Shown here piece after piece: positions 1-10,322 of a stretch of 64,000 bases of DNA. The translations under genes and the position numbers were made by a program. The notes under the pieces are model-generated. The model was not told where the DNA came from. It made no database searches and saw only the letters and a list, made by a program, of their open reading frames with translations. Where the stretch lies: the NCBI GenBank assembly GCA_013176395.1, contig JABMLP010000008.1, forward strand, positions 1,674,001 through 1,738,000, in the 5' to 3' direction. Numbering within the stretch: position 1 is the first letter of the stretch; the number at the start of each line of letters is the position of its first letter. Source of the stretch: Venturia oleaginea (taxonomy: Eukaryota > Ascomycota > Dothideomycetes > Venturiales > Venturiaceae).

Positions 1-915
1 CGCGTTCGGGGTTTTGGACTTCTTCGCACATTGCTGCGACCATTCCGTAGCCTGTGAGGGTGTATGCTGCTTGGAGGAGACCGACGAGGAATGCCCATCC
101 GGCTGGCCTAAAGAATGATCAGATGCTTACGTTAAGGGATACTTGGACTAGAGGACCACTTACCATCCACTGGCTGAAGCATCGTAATGCGTGAACACAA
201 ATTCACCAGATCTCTTGTCGTCTGCCATGGCTAGAATTGTGATCATGATGATAATGACACTAGCACCAGTCCAGTAAATGCAGATCTTGTTGATCAGATC
301 CAAGTATTTTGCTCCGAAAACGTTGACCAAAAAGCAGATCAGGATGACAGCCCAGAACATAAGGACAGTTTGGTAGGCGTTTGCCACAAAGTCCTCGTTC
401 CAAAGACTGATGGCACTGAGAATCAATTGACCACCCGAGAAGCAAATACTGAGCGTGACTGTCCAATTACCAACAAGAGTAAGCCATCCCGTGATCCAAG
501 AGGCTGTGGAGGCCCATTCGCGGGTTGATAGCATGGCGCTCCAGTAGTAAACTCCTCCGGCGGTGGGATAAACGGCGCAAATTTCAGCGAGCGAGGCGGC
601 GATGGAAAGGGAGATCAGAGAGACAAGAACCCATCCCCATAGAACTGTCACACTTTGTCCATCAGTCAGGGAGATGTACATTGTCGTCGAGATACCGAAT
701 GGAACAGCCATGATAGCAAAAGACCTGATTTGGAGTTAGCGTTCAATCGCAAGGAGTGGTGATATAGATGGATCTTACATTCCCAGAACACTCAACATAC
801 TCAGATTCCTGGGTAGTTCAGACTCATATCCCATAGTCGCCAAAGCATTATCCGCCTTGACATGGACGGAGCCCCTCCGGCCACTCGCAACAGACGTCTT
901 GTGTGATTCCGACAT
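1..915 (-). CDS. Amino-acid/GABA/choline-type permease (APC superfamily), 5' part, runs off window
   Basis: Membrane permease of the fungal GABA permease/choline transporter group, probably plasma-membrane uptake of an amino acid, GABA or a quaternary amine; the substrate cannot be read from this fragment. Three exons are seen on the minus strand: 915-779, 724-164 and 107-1, joined by introns 778-725 and 163-108 that both begin GTAAG. Residues after a hydrophilic N-terminus of about 40 residues form repeated hydrophobic segments. Family-like stretches include PTAGGVYYWSAML (with the preceding EICAVYP) and, in the third exon, TGYGMVAAMCEEVQNP, typical of the TM6-TM7 region of this family. The start at 915 follows an in-frame N-terminus of normal family length. 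The C-terminal half lies outside the window, so intactness cannot be judged. Confidence 0.85.
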
Positions 916-1436
916 TCTGAACCAAGCTCTTTCCAAAAAGTCGATTCGTGAGGGAGTTCAAGAAGGCTGATCGCGAACAAGCGTCGGCGAATGTTGATAT
1001 AAGGCTCCCTCGATCAATCTCCCGGAGTGAATCCCGAGCTATCCCGCAATTTTGATAGGAGATCCTTGCGTGTGAGGCCGCGAGACGAACTATTCGGTGC
1101 TATCTCTCCTTGTTGGCTTCCAGAAGGAATTTGAGAGCTTTATCTCAGGTCGGTATCCACGGCACACGTGAGCGTGATAGCCACGCGTGGGAAACAGGTA
1201 GTCATCGCGCTGTACCTGTCAATGTACCATGGTTGATGCTCGGTCGACGACGATCGATGTCATACCGCAGGGCCAAGACTTCTCCACTTGCTCAACGGGT
1301 GAACCCTTTGGGGGCTTCTTCATGGGGTCAGTGCGTGATTGTCAGTCATCAATCTTAGTAAGCTTGGAGATACTGCGACACGTGACTGTGATGATTGAAA
1401 ACATGCCTTTTTGTGGTGTTATTGATCGTACTCACG
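916..1436. other. Intergenic, upstream of permease
   Basis: Upstream region of the permease gene. Short open frames on the plus strand (1110-1358, 1229-1492) have no recognisable domain and overlap in different frames, so I do not call genes. The right end (1423-1436) is the left copy of the 14-base duplication flanking the next feature. Confidence 0.5.
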
Positions 1437-3041
1437 AAAACAGCACACACAGCGAGAACTCAATTTTTGGAATTTACAGAAGTATCATCTAAGGATCATC
1501 AAAACACCTCTGCCAGTGGCCGCTCCGGCCTCTAGAGGCCATCGCGCGTCCCTCAGCGTCGATGAGATATCTCTAGAGTCGCCGTCGCGGCCACGGCAGA
1601 GCAAGCAGACGAATACATGAGCAAGCTACACGAACGATGCGTCCACCAAAGACAACAGCAACCATCTAGTCACTATCTCCCGGCTAGTCCATCACCCCAG
1701 ATGACACTGCAACGCTCCGAGTCGACGAGTCACTGCTAGAACGGCAATACCTTCAGCACAACTCAAACACCAGACGCCCGGTGCGCAACAATCGGCACCA
1801 CACACCACTGCAACGACTAGACAACCTCTCCCAACGTCTTGGCAAACCGTCCTGCTACAAGCTGTTGCCCAGAGCCTTGAGCCTCTCCCCAAACTGTTGC
1901 CTCCCAGTTATGGCATTGGCAAGAGTAGGTGCGCGACACAGTAAGTAGTAAGGACGCATAGAAGGAGCCTATTGGCGGCAAATCCCCTCCCTGTAAGCTA
2001 GCAGACGTAGCCTTGAGCCTCTTCCCAGACTGTTGCGTCCCAGTTATGGCATTGGCAAGAGTAGGTGCGCGATATAGCAAGCAGGGAGAGCGACTAGCAG
2101 CAGATAGGCTCCGACTATAAGACGACAGGTCTACAACACAATCGGTGCGACACGATACGGCAGCTGCTAGAGAACCTCATCTACTATCGTCTCCGCAAAC
2201 CGTCCTGCTGCAAGCTGATGTCCAGAGCCTTGAGCCTCTCCCCAAACTGTTGCGTCCCAGTTATGGCATTGGCAAGAGTAGGTGCGCAACACAGTAAGCA
2301 GTAAGGACGTATAGAAGGAGCTTATTGGCGGCAAATCCTCTCCCTACAAGCCAGCAGACGTAGCCTTGAGCCTCTCCCCAGACTGTTGCGTCCCAGTTAT
2401 GGCATTGGCAAGAGTAGGAGCGCGATATAGCAAGTAGGGAGAGCGACTAGCAGCAGGTAGGCTCCGACTATAAGACGGCAGGTCTATAGCACGATCGGCG
2501 CCATACAATACGGCAGCTACCAGACAGCCTCGTCCACGGGCATACCCGGAGTATCACACCCAAGCAGCGAAATCACGACTACGATGGTTACTATTGTCTC
2601 CAGCATCACACAACCAAATACACCGCCGCATAGGAATCTGGTGCAAGGCAACTTTCACAAGCAGAAACATACTTAGGGAACCCATTGGCCTTGAGGGATA
2701 AGGCGAAACAGATAGACAAAGCTGAGCATTAGAGGGAGACTGTAGGTAGAAGGATAGCGAAACACGAGGCATTGCCTCTTGAGTCTACATAGCACAGATA
2801 TACTAGCAGAATAACCAGTATCTACAAGAGCCAGCGGGCATTTGGAGATACTGGTTAAGGGAAAAGAGGGAGGACGGAGGGGACAGCTGGTCTTGTTTCA
2901 GTGAACGGGGCGAAGTGGGGCGCGGTGGATTATATAATCTATCACGTGTCGGCTGTCTGATGAAGTCCTCCTAACCGGACATAGCTGCCTGATTAAGCGG
3001 CTGCAACCGAGTAGGATAAAATCAATCAATCAATCAATCAA
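1437..3041 (+). mobile_element. Non-LTR retroposon-like insertion (LINE/SINE-like, non-coding)
   Basis: About 1.6 kb bounded by a perfect 14-base direct duplication TGATCGTACTCACG at 1423-1436 and 3042-3055. The plus-strand 3' end is a short tandem tail of AATC/ATCA units (about 3019-3041) directly before the right duplication. A long variable target duplication plus a simple-repeat tail is the signature of target-primed reverse transcription by a non-LTR element. No long intact ORF is present and no reverse transcriptase or endonuclease motif was seen, so it is either non-autonomous or a 5'-truncated, decayed copy. It contains a two-unit internal duplication, listed separately. Its insertion lies just upstream of the decayed reading frame at 3093. 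Confidence 0.6.
1830..2525 (+). repeat. Two-level direct repeat (about 353-bp unit x2, each with about 65-bp sub-repeat x2)
   Basis: The segment from about 1830 is repeated from about 2190 with an offset of about 353 bases. Within each unit a block of about 65 bases beginning AGCCTTGAGCCTCT occurs twice, so four copies start near 1873, 2009, 2226 and 2362 (spacings about 136, 217 and 136). The copies differ by scattered substitutions. The repeat is wholly inside the retroposon-like insertion and has no coding potential that I can see. Confidence 0.8.
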
Positions 3042-3092
3042 TGATCGTACTCACGCATGTGAAGCTGTACGTAAGCGGCTGTCTCAACGGCA

Positions 3093-3681
3093 ATGCCCAG
3101 CGGCTTCCAGCTCACCAACTACAACAACTGCTCCAAGATTGTTATCGCTCAGGCCCCCTCTTCCAAAAGCAATATCGCCAGACACGGTCTCCATACTGTA
3201 GACCCGACCTCTCCACCTACAGATCAAGAGCGCAAAACAATCATCACTATCAAATCCGAAATCCCTTTCCAACCTGAGGCCCGCCTCCTTTCAATCAACC
3301 AAAGTCGGTCGGTAGACACTGTAAACGCATTAGAAAAGGGATCCATCACAAACAAAAAGGTCTCAATTCTAGAAGAGCATGTTCTCACCTATCTATTCCC
3401 CGAGGCAAAAATAAACCAGCCCATAGGTTACGAGGTCACCTCCTTTTGGATCGCGGTGCATGAGACGTGGGTCTCAGACGGTAACGTGTCTGGACAGAAA
3501 ACATCAAGAAACTATCATCATCAGCAAACGATTCATTTTCAAAACAGGAGCATCTTACCTCGTAGCCAACGCCATAATGAGAGCAAAAAGAGATGAATTT
3601 TGCATGATGATTTTCAAAGGACGGGGGATGAAGGGAGAAATCGGCGCAAAAGCATCATCTGGAGGCTGCTACTACACATAA
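3093..3681 (+). pseudogene. Decayed or lineage-specific reading frame, unrecognised
   Basis: A plus-strand frame opens at ATG 3093 and runs 167 codons to 3596. Its first about 130 residues look protein-like (mixed composition, for example the stretch near EEHVLTYLFPEAK), then the tail becomes His/Gln/Arg-rich. An overlapping frame ending at 3681 carries a more protein-like continuation (FIFKTGASYLVANAIMRAK). This suggests a frame change near 3490-3510 with no plausible intron. I do not recognise the family. It starts 38 bases after the right target duplication of the upstream insertion, so the insertion may have removed its promoter. It could equally be a chance frame. Confidence 0.3.
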
Positions 3682-5504
3682 ATACCAACACCTTATCTTT
3701 CTAATATCAAACAGCCAGCAAGATAAAGCGGTCTTCTTACCGCATGGCATGATAAAGACTTCTTACCTCATGATGATCAACATTAATCTCGTTTTACGTC
3801 CCAGCACTGATTTTACCTTCCCTCCAGGGCCAGAACAAGACCATATCATCATCACGATCCAAGAAGTATAACATTTCTAATCCAGACTTCCTACAGCCTT
3901 ATCGTTTGTAGAACGACGGTTCTGGAGCGCTTGAGACTGGGTAGATTCAAGTCCACTTCTGAATCGTCAGTAAAAAGAAATTCAGAGGTACAGCTCATCA
4001 ACCTCCTGCGAACCGTGGACACGACGAGAGGTGAAAATACCAAGAGAAGGCAAAGTTACTGCTCCATTACCTAAGATATTACCAGACGCAGTACAACATC
4101 GACCCGTCATAGTAGGCTTGATGAGAAACCGGTTCTCTGTATTGCGACAGACGAGGGCTATGTCGCAGAAGGCGGTGAGCCTGAAGCGAGATTGTCAGAA
4201 TACTATTATTGTCGGCAACGCCATGACCAAACAAGATGGAGAGAGGAATTATACATGCTGAAGATTACAGAAAGATGAACAGATTAGGATTCAATATAAG
4301 AGTATAACTAACGGTTTATAGGGTCCTTGTTTATACTTATCCCTCTCCTTCTCCCTTCCAACTGTCTGATTATAGTCCGCTCTCCTCGCTAATAGGCGTT
4401 AAAGAACTATCTTATTCCCTAAATATACTATAGCCCTCTCCTTACCACTTTTAACAAATCCTTAAACCCACCCGAAAGGCAAAAATCGGACAAAGAATAA
4501 CCCGTAGTAAGATACTTATCCCTCGAAAACCACCTCCAGTAAAAACAAACAGCTATACGGGTCCCGTCCATACTGACGAGTATTAAGAAAACCCGCTATC
4601 TAGCTCAACAACCCCATCCCTCTATTATATCAAGAAAGCCAATATCACGTCAACAATAATATTCAAACAAAAATTATACATAAAAGCTACTCAAACATCC
4701 ACCTCCCTTCGGTAAAACCGATGCCGAAAAACTCACAAACCAAGCTCCTATGTTTAAACAAAAAAGGCTTCAACAAACAAAAAGGGTCAATTAAGATTAA
4801 GAAATCGTAATACATATCCCTCTTATAACCAACATCTCTACTCCCTAGGGTTACCCTTTCCTCTACTAAAAACCCCCCTCCTACACCCTAAAATAAGCCA
4901 GCTATCCAAATAACGAAGAAATACCTCCTTAATCCCTACACCAACCTCCGTCCCTATCCAATCCTATAACAGCCCTAGAATTCGTTGGTTATTATACACC
5001 GCGAACAAATTACTATTCTACCTCAACCCCCACCAACAACAAAACAACAACCCCAGAAAACTCAATCCGGAAATATAAATAGAACAGAGACAGACTACAA
5101 CTATACACACAATCACATACATAATCCACCCGCCCCAAATCAAAAGCTCTACCTACGCCTACATACCAAACAAGCAAACAAACAAGATATCCATAGCAAT
5201 CCATCCTACATCATATAATCTACACTTCGCATTCAAGAAAAGAGGTGTCCGGAAATCTTGGCTCGTAAAATCGCCAGAAACTCATCAATATCAATAGCAA
5301 TCTCCATTTCATCTCTCATACAAATCACAGTGAATCATGCGTGGGGTGCCAATTATTTTCATTGATTCTCATGTCAACTACGACATATCAGCCGGCTCCC
5401 TGCCCGACTATCAAACGCCTTCCTCCATTACAGACCCTCCGAGACCATAATGATGTTGCTGAAATGGGTATGTGGCCGCAAAATGACAGTGACGTGTCCT
5501 AAAC
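3682..5504. other. Gene-free AT-rich, RIP-like region
   Basis: No supported gene. From about 4260 to 5230 the DNA is rich in A/T and TA dinucleotides with frequent stops in all frames, as in DNA hit by repeat-induced point mutation. A short open frame at 4031-4261 ends in a protein-like stretch but is unrecognised. The last part (5230-5504) is the 3' flank of RAD23. The RIP label is an impression from composition and was not computed. Confidence 0.45.
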
Positions 5505-6952
5505 CTATTGAGCCGCATCGTCCTCATCGGGCTGGTCGAACAGGAAGTTCGCTGCCAACTCTTCGTTCTTGTCGCATGCAAAGTAGGCCTGGATGACGAG
5601 ATCGCGCTCGAAGCCGAGGCGGCATAACCGCTCAATTGCCTCGCGCTCCGCTTCGGTGACCTGGATTGACTGTGCGCCTGGTGGCAGCGTAGCGTCATCA
5701 TCATTGTCCTCGGCTAATAGTCTCAAGAACTCCTGAGGTTGTGACGCAATCATTTGTGCGAGCTGTGGGTTGCCAGCACCAACTTGCTGTAGGATTGGCT
5801 CGAGCATTTGTGGTTGCTGTTGCACGATCTGACGCAGCTGTTGGAACTGTGGGTTGTTTCGCAAGAAGTCGAGGTTTCCACCAGCCAAAGCAGCAGCAGC
5901 GTCGCCCCCCAAAGCGCCAGCAGCTGCCGCTGGGGCGCCTCGTCCGGCTCCGCGTCCAGCACCTCCTCCTTGTGCAGCCGCAGCAGCTTGTTCGAACAGA
6001 TCAACAGGCTCATCGCCCGAGGGAGCAGGCGCGACGGGCGTAGTTCCAGTAGCCGGGGCAGGTGAGGCAGCAGCCGCTCGAGCTGGCGCCGGCTCACGGG
6101 CCAGGTTCTCGGGGATGCCAGTCAAAAGGTATTCCACGGCGCGGTCGGGGTTGTTGAACGCAGCACGCATGGCGCGATCAATATCAGCGCGTGGGAAGCC
6201 CATGCTCTCCATGTTCTCGATCGCGGCCTGTCGCTCGGAGCCCATAGTCAATGAAGATGGGTCATTGAAACTTCGCTCCGTGGCAGCTGCGGCTGGTGCA
6301 GGAGACGGGGTTGCTGGAGGGTTCGCACTGGCAGAACCTAGGGCTGGAACAGGTGCTGCTGGAGCGGCGGGTGTCTGGGCAGGTTCGCGAGCAGGTGTGG
6401 ATGGAACGGCTGGAGCGGCCTTGCTTGCTGAAGCTCCCGGTGCTGCTTTTGGCTGTGCAAAGTTAGTGAGGCGTTGGTGGCGAATGAGGAGCATGGCGAA
6501 TGAGGAGCATGGCGAATGAGGAGCATGGCGAATGAGAAGCACGACGAACCTTTGAAACCATGCAAACGATGAAACCCTTCTCCTCGATCTTGTAGAACTC
6601 TACAGTCTTGTCATCGGCTAGAATCTTGCCTACCCAGAGTCAGCACAGTCCTCGAGCGTCTGTGAAGGAAGATATCTGCCGCATTGAAAATACCAGAGTA
6701 GATGAGCTTCTGTGTAGCCGGCTCCCAGCCCTTGTCCTTCTCAATCTTGGCCTTGACATGGCCAATCTAGCAGTCGGTCAACATACATTCCGTTCGTGGA
6801 GAGGCGGTGGTCGGGGAAGCTTACCAGCTCCGAAGGCTCGGCCTCGATGACGAACTTTTGCTGCTTGAGATCCTGCAGACGACAAGTCAGCTAGAGGGAC
6901 GGTAATGGGTGGGGCCAGAGATGCGGCAATGTACCTTGAACGTGAGCTTCAT
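5505..6952 (-). CDS. RAD23: UV excision repair / proteasome shuttle protein Rad23
   Basis: Ubiquitin-receptor that delivers ubiquitinated proteins to the proteasome and works with Rad4/XPC in nucleotide excision repair. Five exons on the minus strand: 6952-6935, 6872-6825, 6766-6694, 6629-6550, 6452-5505, giving 388 aa, close to the usual about 400. Domains in order: ubiquitin-like domain at residues 1-73 (begins MKLTFK, has KLIYSGKIL), Ala/Pro-rich linker, UBA1 about 148-188 (ENMESMGF), linker with Gly/Ala run, XPC-binding/STI1 domain about 265-321 (NNPQFQQLRQIVQQQP), UBA2 about 337-380 (IERLCRLGFERDLVIQAYFA), acidic C-end. The ubiquitin-like domain is split by the four introns, and intron 4 contains a 16-bp minisatellite. 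All splice junctions keep frame. It is divergent from the F-box gene. Confidence 0.95.
6481..6546 (-). repeat. 16-bp minisatellite inside RAD23 intron 4
   Basis: The unit CGAATGAGGAGCATGG is repeated about 3.5-4 times in tandem; the last unit has two changes. It lies wholly in the fourth intron of RAD23 (6549-6453) and begins just after the 5' splice site. It enlarges an otherwise ordinary short intron to 97 bp. Confidence 0.85.
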
Positions 6953-7893
6953 AGTGGCGGTCGTGTTAGAGTGGATGCTTGGTCGAGTATTGTTGTATGC
7001 CGTATGGGAGTTTGGAGGGATGCGGTGATGAGGTGGTTGGGAAGATATCTCGAAGACGGAGAGTGGAAGTTTAATAGGCTCTTCCTCTGAAGTGTGTTGA
7101 TGGAAAGTTTTGTTTGAGTTCCGGGTCGGGTGTTGGATCGATGCCTCTATATCTCTGTGAAGGCTGCAACGAGTGATGAAGACAATGCTCAGCACTGCCA
7201 GGCGCAATTGGCCGCATTCGGGTAGTTGTATCACGTGGAAGATGGAGAGAAGGAAGAATTACAACGGCTTCATGTCCATTCGTTCATTAGTCTTCGAGAA
7301 ACAGGTAAGAAGGCAATATCCTCTGCTCGCCACTGCGCATCTCACAACAGCACATAGGATTCTTACTACTGGCCGATGCCTTTGTTCAATTGCATTGCTC
7401 TGTCGCATACATGCTTGCTCCACCATGTCTTCCTTCCCTTTGTCCGCTAATAATCAACTCACTCCATGGCAACACTTCCAAATTCCCATCGGTATTGATA
7501 AAGTTCTGGCGAGTATTCAACATCGCTTTACCAGTGCACTAATGATGGCTGAGAGCAGTAGTGGCTTTGAATTGATATGGCAGTTGTTGCGCCGAACTGA
7601 CCAACCGGATTTGAGAAGGTTCAGCTTGAGAGGCCATTGATGGAAAAAGATTCCTTGCTTCGAGTATGCAGCCATTTCGAGACAGCGTATCCCATGCGAA
7701 CTTGAATCGCAGCGCTTCAATCCGGATTGTGCCAGGCAGTGCTTCAATCATTGCGCCTCTACTAGCCAGGGCCTGCCTGAGCTCGAGGCTCATCTTCATG
7801 CATAAGGCTGGATTCGTTGATAATCGTCACAATCTACATTTTCCAAAGCGTCAACTTCATTTTCAATCCCAACCAACTGCTTTCTTACCAATA
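6953..7893. promoter_or_regulatory. Divergent upstream region, RAD23 / F-box gene
   Basis: About 940 bases between the divergent starts of RAD23 and the F-box gene. A plus-strand open frame at 7173-7640 and the upstream extension of the F-box frame (7666-7893) are open but not protein-like, and I leave them out. No motif that I would name was seen. Confidence 0.4.
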
Positions 7894-9056
7894 ATGAAGG
7901 GAACTTTCGCCATCACATCAAACCACGAGCTCACCACCCGACTCCACTCCACCCTCTCAAAATGGCTCCTCCCCTCCAACCCCGCCATCCAAGGCAAAGG
8001 CAACGACACAGAAATGATCTCCCTATCCCACCACTCACCTCTCTCAAAACTCCCAACCGAACTCCAACTCTCTATCATCTTCTTCCTACCCTACACCACC
8101 GTCTTAACCCTCAAACGCACAAACCGCTACTTCCACTACCTCCTCACAACCCCAGTCCTCACCGAATGCCGCAAACTCCAAACCCATCGCTATGCCGAAA
8201 CAGAAGCAAACGGCGGCTGGCCCGACGAATTCCCCTGCTACCACTGTCTCCGTCTAAAAAACAAATACGAATTCTACACAAACGGAATGTACGCAACTAC
8301 CCTCGCTCCCACAGGAACAGCAGATACAACACGCCACTGTATCCCCTGTTCCTTTACAAACAACGAGTTCGACCCGGGGACTTGTCTCACGCTTAACGGG
8401 CAGACAAAAGTCCTCTGTGCGAATTGTGGGGAGTTGAAGACGTTGCCGACGAGTACTTCTATCGCTACGAAGATTTGTAAAGCGTGTAAACTCTCCTTTG
8501 ATAATCGAAAAGCAAATGGTGCATCGTTGCGGTTTGCACAACTCTTCTTCACCATTATGTCGTGGGCGCTTGCTTGTTCGGGACGGTTGGTACCGAGGAC
8601 GAGTGTCGCAGATGTGAATTCGTTGAGGTTCATTTTCCAGAGTTTATTTGTGAGTTTCATCCCCCGTCATTTTCGGGATTGTTTTGTCCGAGGGATTACT
8701 GATGTTTTGGAAAGTCCCTACTCACCCTCTCCGCAACCTGCAACTCCATCCTCATCCGCGGCGAAACCAAAAAATGGCACGGCTACCGCACTAAACGTTC
8801 TCAAAACGGGAAATTCGTCTTTCGGGTTGAATTTACGGCTTTCATCTGCTGGGTGGCTATCCTCGCCGCTGTCCTCGGTGAAGGAGCCAACTTACATATG
8901 ACAGGCCGATTCGATAAAATTGCGAAAGTGATGGTGGCGATGCTTTTCTTCCTGTGTATGTGTTTTGCGATTAGTGCGCGGTGGGGTTATAAAACGAGTT
9001 TGGCTAGGAGGAGGGTTGTGAGGAAATTTGGAAGGGTGCCGGAGGTTCTTGTGTAA
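7894..9056 (+). CDS. F-box protein with Cys-pair region and C-terminal membrane segments
   Basis: Two exons, 7894-8649 and 8715-9056, joined by a 65-bp GTGAGT intron in phase 0, give 365 aa. The F-box lies at about residues 50-90 (LSKLPTELQLSIIFFLP), the module that normally binds Skp1 in SCF ubiquitin ligases. It is followed by four CxxC pairs at about 115/118, 149/152, 175/178 and 195/198, suggesting a zinc-binding substrate region. Near the C-terminus are two hydrophobic segments, about 288-308 and 322-342, then a basic tail (RRRVVRKFGR). I place the start at 7894 because the F-box is then near the N-terminus, as usual; the frame is open back to 7666. Substrate unknown. The last exon is read only through the intron. 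Confidence 0.75.
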
Positions 9057-9487
9057 TGGTAGTTCCTTAGTTTCTCCCAATCGTTATCGTTTTACCTTAC
9101 TTATTATTTAATTCTTAATACCACACCATATATTTTCCTACCGATATAACAAATAGCGTGTAGAGCCTCTACAGTAGCTATGTCAATTCGCGCCCCTCGT
9201 AGTAGTTACAAATACCTAACTAACTACTACCTTAAATCCCAAAACTACGTATATCTTAACCTAAACTTTATCGTTAAAAGAGCTAAGCCTCTTCTTGTCA
9301 CGGCTAGTAGTAACTAATGAAAGGCGTGAACAGCAATCAGGTATGGACTAAATGTGATAGCGAACTACAGGTAGCTATGTAAATGGGGGCTGGGGGCAAG
9401 GCCTACTTATAGGTCTTGCTGTGGCTCGTGTACTGTGGCGCCTTGTTAGGTGCTTGAACACTGTGGTTGTTCCAGTAGCCTAGCAAG
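9057..9487. other. AT-rich flank of repeat island
   Basis: No gene. The sequence has many TA dinucleotides and short TAGTAG/TAACTA runs consistent with old, mutated repeat DNA. It ends at GCAAG (9483-9487), the left target duplication of the following LTR. Confidence 0.4.
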
Positions 9488-9743
9488 TGTCACGGTACGA
9501 CCGCGGACAAGTCTCTCCCGCCGTTGGGGTGGCCCCACGGTACGTGATCAAGGCAGAACCGTAGTTCTGCCGAGGAAAGGTTTTAAAAGCCTGCGTGGCT
9601 TCAACCAATACGTAGCTCATTGAGCTAAGTCCTGTCGTCAAGCCTGCCTGTTGGTTTGCCTGCCAGTTCGTATGTAGCCTGTTGAATGATACCTGTTCCT
9701 GCTGCTGCTCCTTCCTCCTGATACCCGAACCCGCCCCGTGACA
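9488..9743 (+). mobile_element. Solo LTR, family A, copy 1
   Basis: A 256-bp element beginning TGTCACGG and ending CCGTGACA, that is TG..CA with an 8-base inverted terminal match. It is flanked by the 5-base direct duplication GCAAG (9483-9487 and 9744-9748). Those are the marks of a solo LTR left by recombination of an LTR retrotransposon. Two further copies lie in opposite orientation at 14058 and 52952. It contains a TATA-like TTTTAAAAG. Strand is set by this copy as reference. Confidence 0.85.
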
Positions 9744-10322
9744 GCAAGCCGTTACACTTCTACTTTTCCTTGGTATTCAATATTTCCGTTCCCCAACTTT
9801 ACGCTTATAGAAGTTTTAAAGATGGTAGGTTAATACTAAATAGAATAGTAAGGGTAGTGAGATTATTAGTTTCTTTCGGGTATTAAGATTAAATTGTTAC
9901 GCAGAGGCTATGGCTCAAAGTAATATAGCTGGATTTGGCTAATCCGTACAGTAGGGTTCAAATGATCCGGGGCGACAATATCGTATCAAACAAGTGAAGC
10001 GAAGCTTGCAAGATATAAGAGTCGTGAATTGTGCTAAGTAACTAAAAGCAATAGCGAAGTAACTAGAGAGTGAAGATACGAGACACTGAGGGAGCAGAGT
10101 CTCGTCCTATATATCGAGATCCATCTCCTAAGAAATCCTGCGCTCACAACGCTCGCAATCGAGCGTGTCGAGCGCTCGCTTTCCCAAGGCTCGAGCGTTC
10201 ACATGATCCTCCCGGTCCCGTGTAACAACTTACTAACGTAATTCACTAGCGAGCGGGCCACACCACCGAGCGGGCTACCGAATCGATCATTTCATCTTTG
10301 CAAGCCTCTACACCACCCCTCA

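Noticed and set aside
3019..3041. AATC repeats as a telomere or plain microsatellite
   Set aside because: They sit exactly between the element body and a 14-base duplicated target, which fits a retroposon tail better.
5741..6519. Long plus-strand open frames opposite RAD23
   Set aside because: They mirror the Ala/Pro-rich and Gln-rich coding strand of RAD23 and show no domain; they are antisense shadows.
8650..8714. F-box gene ending at 8901 without splicing
   Set aside because: The unspliced continuation is low-complexity, while the GTGAGT..AAAG intron leads to a coherent hydrophobic C-terminus in frame.
9895..10235. tRNA or SINE interpretation of the family B repeat
   Set aside because: The B-box-like motif is isolated, no cloverleaf fits, and the TG..CA ends with 5-base duplications identify an LTR.
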